In this document: positions 24,958 through 37,169 of the stretch, piece by piece | Position numbering within the stretch: the first letter of the stretch is position 1 | Layout: the number at the start of each line of letters is the position of its first letter | DNA from: Cymbidium sinense | Lineage: Eukaryota > Streptophyta > Magnoliopsida > Asparagales > Orchidaceae | Assembly: GCA_021442155.1 (NCBI GenBank) | Contig: CM038214.1 | Span: 26,598,450-26,662,449 of the forward strand | Length of the DNA: 64,000 bases | Reading direction: 5' to 3' | Notes under the pieces: generated by a model | Databases searched by the model: none | What the model was told of the DNA's origin: nothing | What the model saw: the letters and a program-made list of their open reading frames with translations, nothing else | Made by a program: the position numbers and the translations under genes

Positions 24958-26290
24958 TGGAAGATATGAGTCCCTGAGATTTCTCCTTGAGTTGGACACC
25001 GAATACCTATTGGAAATATGACTAGACATGCCATCTTCTCCAGGGTGTTGGATTAAGCCCTTACCACCCCCATCCCTTATGGGCACTCTATTTGGATCAA
25101 GTCCTTTGCAACCCCATTTAGACATTACCGAGGTTACTTCTGGACTGGATAGTTCCCCTTTCCTAGTATCCACCACTATGGTTGGAAAATTTGTTTAGCG
25201 GGTGCAAATTTTCCCTTGGTTCAGTAAATCTGAGATAGGTCTAGGCTAATATATGCTCTTTCTTAGTTTGATCCCTTGCAAACTAATAGGGTCCATTATA
25301 AACAAACTAACTAAAATAAACAAACAAAAATTAATTCACTTGTGGATTAAGAATTTAAGCCCCCAAGGGGCTCCCTCTTTCTAAGCAGACATCCTTTCTT
25401 TAGGCTAGTGTCAACAGAACTCCCTATAGGAATTGGCTGACTACATGAGTTGAGATAAATCCTTGGGTCAATACTCACTCCGTAGTCGCCCTTAGGTCGG
25501 GTTCAATCTATTTTTCCACAAGCAGGTTTCCCCTGCCATCATTCTTCTGTGGAAGATATAAGACTATGATGCATTTTTTTTCTAGCATGATTGTCACAAA
25601 CAGACGGGTAGCCCTAGGTCAAGTTTGATTTATTGCACAAAGCAACCAATCACCCCAGTGGTCTTTTCTAGTGGATGATGTGAGTCCCCGAGCATGCTTC
25701 ACTTAAATTGATCATTGCTTACCAAAAGGAACTCCTTTGGTCGGATAGTACTCCCATAGGCTGAGAAGCTACTCTCTTTTGGTTCAATAAATCTAAGATA
25801 GGTCTAAGCTTCTATATGCTCCTTCTCAGAGTGACCCATCACAAACCAACAGAATCCATAAAATAAATTTAAAAAATGAAATCAATCTTGACTATCTTTG
25901 AGTTGATCTAAGTACCCCAGTGGCATTCACTCAATAGTCAGCCCTAGGTTGGGTTCAATATGTTGCCTTGCCAATATATTACCCTAGCAACTGATCCTTA
26001 CTTGGAGGATGTAAGTCTACTATGCTTTCTTCCTAGTACAACTGCTATACACCAAAAGGCATCCCTTTGGTTGGTTAGTTCTACTATGTGCTTAGTAGAC
26101 TATCCCTTTGGATTGGTAAATTTGAGTTAGGTCTTAGCCTCCATGGCTCCTATTCAGTACAACCCATTGCAAACCAATGGGGTTCATTCTAAAAATTCAA
26201 ACCTAACAAAATTAGAATCAAATCAAACCTCTCATCCCTTTGTGGATGACTTGAACCTGCTTCCCTAGTGGAAGGTTCACACTCTATCCC
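23850..26290. repeat. Reiterated ~120/240-bp module in gypsy 3' region
   Basis: A block of the form GATGTGAGTCCCC(x)GCTTTCTTC(C/T)T, often followed by a TTGCACACCAA-like and CCTTAGGTTGG-like block, recurs near 23855, 23970, 24195, 24500, 24615, 24840, 24960, 25675 and 26000. It recurs in the related fragments near 34945, 54250, 54535, 54655, 54875, 54990 and 55110. Spacing is about 115-240 bp, and copies are strongly diverged. No coding potential was seen. Confidence 0.65.
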
Positions 26291-26839
26291 TTAGTGGGGT
26301 TCGTCCCTCTCTCTTATGTCTTAGACATAAGTAGAGCCACATTGCACTAAGCTCTGGATTCTTTTTATTCCTTGGGTTATGAATATATTATTTCTATTAG
26401 TGCTTGTGATCTCTCGGTGTTGTTGATCATTTGATCAATACCAATATATGAGGTGTTCCTTGTCACTCACACCACACCTATTGGATGCCCTTTGTTGACC
26501 TCATTTTTAGGATGAGCTCTCAACCCCTCTATCTTAGACATAGGACTTCTCTTAGACTTTAAGAGTTCCTTAGTCTTATGACACATCTAGTGATTAGGTG
26601 GACACTCAACCTAGCCCTAGAAGAGTTAAAAGAGTTAGCCATAGGAATAGTTCATGCTTTAAGGGTGTTAGGAAAACTTCCTACCCTTAGCTTAAACCAT
26701 TCCTCACTTTCCTTCCTTCAAGTTAAACTCCAAATCAATTCTATTTGATTTCCTTGAAATCCAAATCAACTCCATATGATTGAAATTGATGATCAAAATC
26801 TATGATTGAAAACCCATGATCAAAATCCATCAAAAAATT

Positions 26840-27600
26840 CCTAAGTCCAAATTTTGCCTAAGTCCTTAATTCTTCCCTTAAGGACTTAACCAAAATCATG
26901 ATTCAAACCTATTCAAACCATTGAGATTTTCTCATAATCCATTTATATTCTCATTTATATTCACATATATAAATGAAATATAAATTCAAATAAGTCAAAC
27001 TAAACTCAAAACCCCAAATCAATTCATGAAAATTTTCTTAAGTCCCTTTAATTTTCCATTGAAAGACTTAGCCAAAATCAATCTTAAACCTTGATCAAAC
27101 CTATTCAAATTTATGATATTTTCTCAAAAATTATTTATATTCTCATTTATATTCTCATATATAGATGAAAAATAAATATAAATCAATCAAATCAAATCCA
27201 CAAATTAAATTCCAAATTTAAAATCCTTGAAATTCCCTTTTAATAGATTTAACATAAATCATGATCAAACCATTTCAATTTCATGGGATTTTCTCAAAAC
27301 TTTTCTCTATCCTCATTTTTATTCTCATATATAAATGAAATATAAATATAAATCAATCAAATCCAATTCAAAAATTAAATTTCAATTTAAAAATTTCCTA
27401 AAATCCTTTAAATTCCCTTTAATGGATTTAACCTAAATCATGATTAAACCACTTCAAATCCTTGAAATTTTCTCATGATCAATTTATATTCACATTTATA
27501 TTCACATGTATAAATGAAATATAAATTCAAACAATCAAAATCAATTCCAAAAATCAAACTCAAATCCACTCAAAATCAAATCTAAGCCTTTCAAGCCAAA
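26840..27600. repeat. 170-190-bp AT-rich tandem repeat
   Basis: TTTTCTCA followed by TTTATATTC(A/T)CATTTATATTC and TATAAATGAAATATAAA recurs with its CTCA at 26931, 27123, 27293 and 27472 (periods 192, 170 and 179). Four diverged copies, each followed by AAATCAA-type filler. Confidence 0.75.
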
Positions 27601-27859
27601 ATCTTGAACTTAGTCAAATCACTTTCAAATCAAGCCAAACTCTTGATTTTCTCTATGGTTCAATCAATCCTACAATCATGAGCTCATATGTAAAACCAAA
27701 TTTCAATCACTCAATCAAAACCTAATTCAAAAATCAAACCCAAGACCCTTTCATATCCTTCCTTTGAATATGAAATTTTGAAATGGATCTAAATCCATTT
27801 GACTTCAAAACACTTGTAAATGGATTTATATTTCAATCATAAGTCTATATACAAGATCA

Positions 27860-28770
27860 ATCAACTTTAAATCAAGCTTTGACCAAGCCATTTGACCCAC
27901 TTAGGCTCACTTGACCCAAAGTGACCTAAAGTACCCTTATGAGCCAACTTTTGATCCTAACCAAATTGGATTGAACTAAACTCATATATCCCACTCATCA
28001 TGATCAACAATCATCATGGGATGATCAATCAACCAAATTAGGTCAAACCAAGTCAAACCTAAGGGTTGACCAAGTCAACACTTAACCTAAAATGAAATCT
28101 TACATAACCAAATTCCACCATAGGCCAAATTGATTGAAACCATTTATCTAAGTTCACTCATAACCTATGTTTGAACTTGACCAAGCCAACATCTGAGCCT
28201 AACCTAGCCCAATTGGCCCACTTGACCCAAGTTGACCCATTTTGACCTAAAGGGTCAAAATATGTCAAAACTTGATCTAAGCTAAATTGATTGGAACCAA
28301 TGGGTCAAGTCCATCCCAAATCAATTGTGGAACTTGACCAAAGCCTCAATTGGCCAACTAGACCCAACCAAGCCCAATTGACCTTAGACCCAACATGACC
28401 TAAAGGGGTCATGTTGAGCCAAAATTGAACTTAACCCAAATTGATTCGAAATAAAGATACCAACCCAGTCCATATGACTAACATAACCTAAACCTACCCT
28501 TGACCTACCTCAAATAGGTCAAATGGGTCAAATAGGTCAACTTGACCCATTTGACCTAAGTGAAGTCATATGAGCCAAAACCAAATATATACCAAATTGA
28601 ATTAAACCAAAGCTACCAAAACATTTCAAATGGTCATATGAACTTGACCCAACCCTTAGTTTGACCCAATTTGACCTATTGGTCAACTTGACACCAAAGT
28701 TGACCCATTTTGACCTAAATGGGTCAACATGAGCCAAACCCTATCAAATGGATTCTGAATCCAATGAAAC
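27860..28770. promoter_or_regulatory. Second TTGACC/GGTCAA cluster
   Basis: I count at least 27 TTGACC or GGTCAA hexamers in about 900 bases, the strongest motif enrichment in the window. The part from 28290 matches the cluster at 1-480. W-box function is inference. Confidence 0.5.
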
Positions 28771-31700
28771 TTGGTCAAACCTAGTTTCTCCACATACCCA
28801 ACATGTCCAAAGTGGAAAATAGCAAAAACACCATCCTACTCCTAGGTCATAGAACAATGTTTTGCCCAACACATAGGTAATTTAGTCATACCCTCTTCAT
28901 ATTCACTTAAGGCTTTCCTAAAAGCTCAAGGGGACTTAATGATGAGTGGTGAACCTAACCCAATGGGTTTGGGTCAGCCCATTTAGTCCCTAGATCAAAC
29001 CTGACCCCTTAGCTTAAAATTGAAATTTCAAACTCCCTCTTAAGATCAAATTCAGCACATGGGAAGTTGGCAATCCATTCCTTGGATCAAATTGACCATG
29101 TGCACACTCAAAATAGATCAAATAAGCCTCCTAATCTCATCAATTGGATCAAAATAGCAAGGCCATTGCTGACTGTCCGATCCTTCAAGGGGGAGATACA
29201 CTCCTTCTAATTCACCTCTATTTTCATGTACTCAAGGTCGATTGAAGAATAGGATGCCAGAGGATCCATTAGGGATTGATCCTAGGCCTCCTAGAGCTCT
29301 TCCCAGTTTCTTCTTCTAGGCTTTTGAATAGTGAAAAATAGGGGAGGTATAGTGAATTGCCAACTTCTTTTACACTTGATTGCCTCCCAATTCTTCCTAC
29401 ACACTTCTTCTAAGGACAAATCTGAGCTCACTCAAGCTTCCATTGGAGTTCCCATAGCAAGGTGAGTAGCAATTGGATTAAAGCTGCAATGATCTTCAAG
29501 TGGTGTTGGTCCATAATGCAAGCCACTCAATCCCAAGGCCTAGGAATTTCAACAGGGCTTTATCTCCACTAGACGAAGCTACCTCATCAATCTCGAGCAC
29601 CGGTGATCACCTTTGGTGAGGTATAAAATTTTTTTATCACTAAACTCAATGTGGTGTGGAGGTTTCTGAAAGAAATTTTCACCTCATCGAATTTTGACCG
29701 TTGGATTTGCCGCTCTCTGTCTCTAGATGGTGTGGGTTAATTTTGGTTTGATTCAATACTAGATTGAGCTTGGATCTTCCCTTTGATCATGGATAATCTC
29801 TGTTGATCAAGGGAAAGAACTTGGCTCATCTCAACCATCCATTCGCACATTTTAGATGGACAGGTGAGATTATTTAGCACGTTTAGTTAACTGTTTATCC
29901 TTTATAAATCGTAGGTGAATCCTTAGCCTCTGATCTTTGATCAAACGACATAGAATATAACCACATTCGCTACCACCACCATTTGGGATGTGACATTTAA
30001 GTTACCCCCTCACGGTGTGATGCGTGTAAAGTGCGCTGATCGCCGCCATGCATCACGCCATGAGCTAGGGATTACTTAGGGTTAATTAAAAATTCTTAAT
30101 TATTTTTTGATTAATCCATGGATCTTCAAAAATGCATAGCTCTTCATAAAAAATTCAGAAAAAATATGAAATAAAATTTTTTTGATAGATAATTAAACCT
30201 ATAACATTTTAAAATTAATTTTGATGAGTTTTAAGTTATGATTTTCTCTGAATTTGGGTTTTATTATAAAGTGTATTTTACTAATTACTCTTTGATTAGG
30301 TCTGATTGATCCGAAATGTCTTGGGTAAGTTTTAGGGGATGACCTCTATCTCCCCTAATTTTGTTGGGATTTATTTAGGGATTGATTAGAGTAACTTCAT
30401 GTGGTTTTTTTAATTACCCTTTTCATGTAATTAAGCATAATTAGGGTATAATAAGTGGCTTTACCCTCTGATTAGGGTTGATTAAGGTTAGATCAAGTAA
30501 GCAGGAGGTTTATGGAATAATTTTTGGGCATTTCCCCTAAGCTATTCCCTAAACCTCCTCTTCTCTTTTTAATCGCCTCTTAATTAAGGGTTAATTCATT
30601 AATTATCTCCTTAATCAATTTTCTAAAAATTCTAAAAACTTCTAGAACTTAATTAATCTACCTTGGGTAGATGCTTAGGTTTTTAATAGCCTAAGTTCAA
30701 TTAAGAAAATCAAAACCCCATTCATAAGTATGAAAGGGTGTTTTGAAATTACTTAAGCTAACCACCTTAGCTTAATTAACTTTTAATTGTGAGCCAAATT
30801 GCATTAGGCATTTTCATTATTAGGTGTATTACAAATTTAAATTCTTTGTGGGTTTTATGTCATCTCATTGACTCATAATTATTTAGTTAATTCTTCTAAG
30901 GTGGTCTAGGTAAGGGTTAATTAAGTTACTTAATTCATACCTTAACCTAATCAATACATAAAAATGGATGTAATTATTTAAAATTTAAACAAAAATATAA
31001 AACACAAGTGGGAAAGTGTGAGGAACAGTAAACTCATCTCACCATTTCAAAATTAAATCAAACTTCAAACTAAAAAAAAAAGTACTTTGAAATTCACTTT
31101 GATTTATTCTAAATTTTCTTATTCTATAAGTATGTCTTTAGGAATTAAATGAAGTGAGTTTTTTTTACATGCTTTCATTACGTTGAATATTTCCCCAACA
31201 TGTTAAGTTGTATGCCATGTGATTTCATGCATTCATAATTTCATGTTTCAAATTTCAAAATGAAATTGTTTACTTTATGTCAAATGTGCATGTGTTGGCT
31301 AAAATAAAATATGAGTGGCTATTATCACTACTAAATCCAAATTATTTTCAAAACTTATAAATGAAATATGAAATATGAAAGTATGCTACTAATACTTTAA
31401 TTATAAGCTTGCATCTAAAATATTATAAAAGTATGCTTAGTATAGGTTTCCTTAATCTCCTATGTTGGTATAGTTTTGAATAGGAATTTGGTGAGATATA
31501 AGGTTCATTTGAAAAGGACCTAATTCTCACCTAATTTCATATCATATTCTTCCCTATGCTACCATCTAAGAAGGGTTACCTACACTTACATACATAAATT
31601 TTATAAACAAAATAAATCTATTAAACAACTTTTGCAACTTCCTTTTCTATTTCATTTCTTTTGTATGCATGTTTGTATTTAAGGAAAGTGGTATATTTGT

Positions 31701-34560
31701 CTGGATAACTCCAAGGTTGCAAGACTTTAAGTAGCCCTAAGTAGGTCTTGTACCTTACACCTATGGTTAACAATGGCATTGTACTCACTTATGCCTTTCT
31801 TACTTTCATGTAGGTATGTGAAATTTTGGAGAAGGAAAACCTTTTTTACTTAAGAAAAATCATGCATACTCAACTTCTAAATTTTCATAAATGGATTACT
31901 TAGCATGCATCATAAAGTGTGTTAACTACTCTCATTTGCATGTATAAATATGCTTAGGGTCCATCCATATGCATGTTATATATATATGTTGGGAAAGAGA
32001 TGAAGTAATGCATGTTATCTGAATTCTGATTCATTTTATTTAATCTTAAAATGCCTTTCTCTTTGAATAGGTTTGTTTAGGGTTTATCTAAACCTAGGAT
32101 TGATTAAAAGATGTAATCAAAACATTCACCTAAATGAAACTAAAACATGAATCCACTTTAAAAATTACTTAAGGTTAGGGAAGGAAAGAGAAGTTCTCTC
32201 TTTCTCTCTTCATAACCAAGTAATTAATTGTAGGTTTCACTTAAACCAAATTAAAACATGAAATAAAATCAACCCAAAACACCTAAACAACTTAAATGAA
32301 ACCTTCCTCTAAGTTGAACATGTCCTTCACACTTAGAAAATTTGAACCTAAAGCCATAGCTAAGCATACCACAGAAACATTCAAAGCACACACATTAGCC
32401 TAAGTCACCACTTCTAGCCTTAGGTTAAGGCGGTGCATGGTTTGATATTATGTTTCATTTTGTGATATATGTTTTAGATTGAATGTTAGGGTGTATGCTC
32501 GTAGAATTAATGGTAGGATGTTCTTGGTCTAACTATTCTTTTCTGCAGGGGATTGTGCTTAAGGGGCGCTATCATAATAAAAATATAAATGCTTTTGCTT
32601 GCAGATGCTTTATACCCCTAAGCATAATCCATAGGCCAGGTGGACTTAGTCACCTATGTGCGAGGTGATAAGTCTAATATACATGCTTGGGATTTGTGTG
32701 GTGTGTTTTAGCTAATCTTTATTTTGCAGGTGTTAGTTAGATTTCTACTTTCCCTTTTCATGTAAAAAATTATATAATTAGGATTTTAGAATGATCTATT
32801 ATGGGATTAGATGAGCATTGGTCATAAGATCCTATCTTATGCACCATATGAAGCCTTGGAGCATCTATCATCTAACCAACCAAAGAAGGAACCAAAGAAG
32901 AAAATAAAAGAAGAAAGAAGAATAAAGCTTGAAGACCCCCATAATAATGAATTCCTTTGCTTCATTGTAATTTAATTAATTTATAATCTGAGTTTTATAA
33001 GGGTAGAGCTCGGCTACCCACATTTGATATTTTTGGGCTTGTGCGGTGGTGCCTGACTACAATGGCAATTTATTCTTTCTGTGATTAGCTTTATAAATTG
33101 ATTGATGATTTTTTTTAGCTTTTGCATTAAGTGGCATGACTTTCCTAGTTTCTTCCTTACTTTATGTATGGCCTGGATGTGGATTAGGATCTTTGGGGAA
33201 AAATAAATATTTTACCCAACTTAATAATTTAAATTCAAATTAAACAACTCATAACCTCACCTAAAGCTTAGGTTTAAAATCAAGATAAAAGAATTATCAA
33301 CCCCTTAGCTGGATGAGCATTTTTAAATAATATCATGCACAAATGCATCTTATTTCACTCTTGATTGGAGGGCTTCCACCTTTGTCAGAGAACTCAGCTT
33401 GATCTTTGAGAACTGTGGGGAAACTCACCTCCTTTATTCTTGCTGATTTTGGCCATTAATCTTCTTTATCATGCATTAGTCATAAAAATCCTATTATCCT
33501 GAGTCAAAATACTTTTCCAAAATAGAAATAAAATAAAATTTTAATTACATTAGATTTAGGTCATTTGAAGCATGTCCCTTTACATGATCTAGTCTCTTTA
33601 GGGAGTGAGTTTAAGGACTTAATCTCTTTCTAAATAATAATAGCCTAGCTATCTTGCATAAGCATAAAGACTTGCCTACATGTATTTAAAATCATAGTAG
33701 GAGTTAGTTGGCAGTAACCCACAGGCGGTTGTATGTCCAAGCTGTCGGAGGGTGTCCTCTCTTGTGGAGACAAACCAAATTACCCATTTTTCACCTTAGA
33801 TTTAGGTTGTGCTTCCGGCCCTCGCCGAAGCTCTCTAGATTTAGGTTCTGAGGTTACTTCTCCCTTTTGAGGGCCATAAGCAGAATTCCTCATCTCTTAA
33901 GCATTTCTTTAATCTTATGTTAAGAAATCTTAAGTCCTAAAATTCTAATGAAAAATTCAACTTAAATAAACTAAATCAATTTCAAAAATGTAAAGCCTAA
34001 CTATAGGATAGTTTAAGATGCTCGCTAGGTTTGCTAGCATCATGGGCATCTCCTACTTATCTTTTATTATGGATTCGATAATAAATCCCTATTTTGTTCA
34101 ATCTTATTTTGATCTTCAATGATAAACCAATCAATTGATAGTCCTTTCCTATTGAAATCTTCAAAGACAATGATCATTTACCTTAATCAAGAGTTTTCCT
34201 AAGGGAGCCCATCCTTTAAGATGTAATTAATTATGGGGGCTTATCCCTGTAAGGAACTTAATGAACTTGATTTAAAATAAACCATGCTTTACTTTTTCAT
34301 GTAAAGTAGGGAAAGAATCTCTGGTACATATGTAGACCCATCATCCTTAGGAGTCCTTATTGAGGTAATTTGATCCATTAAAGGGTAGTGTTTTCTATCT
34401 TTTGAGATAGTACACTATTTCCTTAATGATGTACACGATCACCAGAATAAGTACATCTGCGAATCTACATGGCATCTTACCAAGATGAATTTTTATAGGT
34501 CTCTTCTTTTCTTTCTCACCACAGATTTGAAGGCAACTACCTATAGGAATATATTCACCA
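28290..34560 (+). repeat. 3' LTR copy, truncated at right
   Basis: Collinear with 1-6036, including the TTGACC-rich start, the TA tract (shortened to about 11 bases near 31977), and the closing TTTGAAGG(A/C)AACT(C/A)CCTATA(A/G)GAAT block. The match stops at about 34560. The distal LTR part seen at 6290-8530 is not next to it but resumes at about 49735. No coding content. Confidence 0.88.
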
Positions 34561-35700
34561 CAACCTTCTTCCTAGCATAATAATTGCACACCGAAAGGCA
34601 ACCCCTTAGGTTGGCTAGCTCTACCCCACGGCTAGTAGGCTATCCCTTTGTATTTGTAAATCTGAGATAGGACAAGTCCAATATAGCCCCTTCTCGGTCC
34701 ATCGACAGCATGGTCCATAAATTAAATCTATCAAATTTGACCTCACATCTCTAATGGTTATGCCCTCAATTCAAAATCAAACTAAACCAAATAAACCATA
34801 TCAAATGACATGAAATTAAGAAAAATTAATCTTGACTACTTTTCAGGTTGACATAATCCCAGGATTCACTCGAGTTGCCCTGGTCAAGTTCGATTTATTG
34901 TGCATCCAATAGGTCACCTCAACAGTTGTTCCTCACTTTGGAAGATTTAAGTTTGCTATGCCTTCTTCCTAGCACAATCATTGCACACTGAAAGGGAACC
35001 CCTTAGGTTGGCTAGCTTTACCCCATATCCGATAGACTATCCATTTGGATTTGTAAACTTGAGGTAGGTCAAGGCTGATATAGTCCCTTCTCAGTTGGTC
35101 CATCGCACACCGACAGGCTCCATACATTAACTCAGATTATATTAAACCCGATCTAATTTTTCCTAGTGGAGTTAAATCACACCCATTGGAGCCCCAAATC
35201 AAATATAAATAAGTCAAGAAAATAAATCAAATTCAAAACCAACCTCCCTAGTGGAGCCAAATTAAACTAACTCCCCCAGTAGAGTCTAAATCATAAAAAT
35301 CTAACCAAACACTTATTCAGCAGATACATCCCCAAACAAATCTATGAAATCAAACTCAAATCTCAATTCCCAACAGATAGCTTGAACCTTCTTCCCTAGT
35401 GGAAGGTTCATATACCTGATCCCTAGTGGAGTCGAGCCCATATCTCTAGCAGATGTGCCTCCACATTAATTAAAATAAAATAAATTAAAGCCAATTTAAT
35501 CTTAATCCATTATGGATTATAGATTCTTATCCCCAATATATCTTCTTTCCATAAAACATATAATCAAATCAAATTCAAACCTTATCCCCAACAAATTTTC
35601 TTCTTCTATGCCCTTGATATAGATCCTCACACTCCCTCCATGTCCTTGACATGGAATTCTCATCAAATCTTATTTCTTCTCTTATGCACACCTTTAATAC
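34561..35700 (+). repeat. Fragment of another gypsy 3' region
   Basis: Resembles 26000-26700: CTTCTTCCTAGCA, CACACCGAAAGGC, CTATCCCTTTG, and CTTCCCTAGTGGAAGGTTCA (compare 26255-26275). Repeated CCTAGTGGAG-type motifs are present. It lies directly after the broken LTR, so it came from a different family member or a rearrangement. Confidence 0.7.
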
Positions 35701-37150
35701 TTCAACCAAAAGCCTAGTAATGTATTTGTTCAAATTACATCATCTTAACATAGTTATCAACATTTTGTGATTTCTGATGGTGCAAGCTCAAACTAACTAT
35801 ACAATATCATGTTAAACATATTATAGTGGGAATTAACACACTATATTATAATACAATATACGATTTTATATTATAATTTGATATAATATATATATTATCT
35901 AACAATACACTGCATTAGAATCACCTAAAAAGAACAAATAATAGAATTTTCTCAAAATATGAATAATGTTCATTTTGGATGTAAAATTGCTATTTTTTTA
36001 TTAGAAATGGTACAAAACAATATATTTTTTTGTGTTGCTTCTTGGTGTGTGATGTGAATTTGGCGAAATTCTTCCATCTCAACCTTCAAATTAACATTTT
36101 TGTGAGTTTTTACCCAATGTATTATAACAAAAGTAAAACATACTAAAATGTAAAATAACATTTAGTAACACACCACCACATTCATACATTTGTAAACTTA
36201 TATTGTTATGTACATTATATTTAATATGCTTTCATATAATATATTATCTTACATTACACCTATAAATGAATCACTTTAAGTAAAAAATTTATAAAATTTG
36301 GTTGAAAAATGAACATTTATTTTGGATGCAAAATTCCTTTCTTTTGATTAAATGACACACCCCCAATGATGTTCCCTAAAGCTTACCTTAAATTTGGCCA
36401 AATCCCATCATCTCAACCTATAAATCAATATTTTTATTAATTATAATAGTACAAACTCTACCACATCATACTATAACAAACTAAAATATGCTAAATAACA
36501 AGTAGTAATGCACAATAGTATGATACAATGCATGATGTTACACTATGTTATGGCATCCTATATTATAATACACTATAACATACAATATTATATTATATTG
36601 CATATCACATCATAAGGGATTGCTTCAAATAAAAAAAATTATAAAATTAGTCAAAAAAATAAAAATTCATATATTTTAGTCATATCACTAATAAATTTTA
36701 AATTGAAATAATATATTATGATGCCATGCTCTACCTATTATGAATTTGGTCAAATTCCACCATTTTAAAGTCTAAATCAACATTTTTATAAATAATGCTA
36801 GTGTAGGCTCGACTGGATGATTTTAAAATACTAAAAGAATTAAAAATGCACAGAATAATATATTATTATATATGATGTTATACTATGCTACAACATATAA
36901 TATTTATTTTGAACATAAAATCTTACTTCTTAGACTACAAGTGGCGTAGCACACCTTTGGTACTACAACCTAATTCCCACTTCAAATTTAACAAAATTTA
37001 TCATCTGATTTATTAAATCAATATTTTTAGGATTTATATTAATGTAAACTATAGGGCACAATACCATAATATACTAAAACATTTCAAAACATCTTATAAC
37101 ATCCAAAAAGAAATAACTACATGCTCAAATATATGATGATAAATTATACT
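35701..37150. repeat. ~340-bp diverged satellite beside telomere-like array
   Basis: The block AATTTGG(C/T)(C/G)AAATTCC followed by ATCTCAACCT, AAATCAA(T/C)ATTTTT and CTATAACAAA-CTAAAACAT recurs near 36056, 36391, 36742 and 36983, with a weaker copy near 35740. Spacings are about 335, 351 and 241. Each unit also has a TATAAAATT(T/A)GTC-like block and alternating TATAATATA stretches. The whole region is strongly AT-rich, with no genes. Confidence 0.6.
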
Positions 37151-37169
37151 ATATCCTATGGTATTATAA

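Larger units (their letters stand above)
23333..28289 (+). repeat. Gypsy 3' untranslated, repeat-rich region
   Basis: Non-coding stretch between the integrase stop and the segment matching the 5' LTR. It includes an AATTATTAATAAAAAG run just after the stop, a 642-bp tandem duplication (23671-24957), reiterated ~120-bp modules to 26300, a 170-190-bp AT-rich tandem repeat (26840-27600), and a TTGACC-rich end (27860 on). The 3' LTR start lies somewhere here but cannot be placed, because the 5' LTR start is outside the window. Related sequence occurs at 34560-35700, 53710-55150 and 63817-64000. Confidence 0.7.
1..34560 (+). mobile_element. Giant Tat-like Ty3/gypsy retrotransposon (left end outside window)
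   Basis: The domain order is gag, protease, RT, RNase H, second RNase H, integrase, all on the plus strand. It is flanked by two copies of one long non-coding sequence (1-6036 and 28290-34560). RT before integrase places it in Ty3/gypsy. A second RNase H-like domain between the RT-linked RNase H and integrase is the hallmark of the plant Tat/Ogre lineage. Every coding segment has stops and frameshifts. The 5' LTR starts left of the window, and the 3' LTR is broken at about 34560. Exact LTR start, PBS and PPT could not be fixed by eye. Confidence 0.85.

Noticed and set aside
23671..26290. CRISPR-like array because of regularly spaced repeats
   Set aside because: Modules are long, diverged, unevenly spaced and lie inside a plant retrotransposon. 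There are no cas genes.
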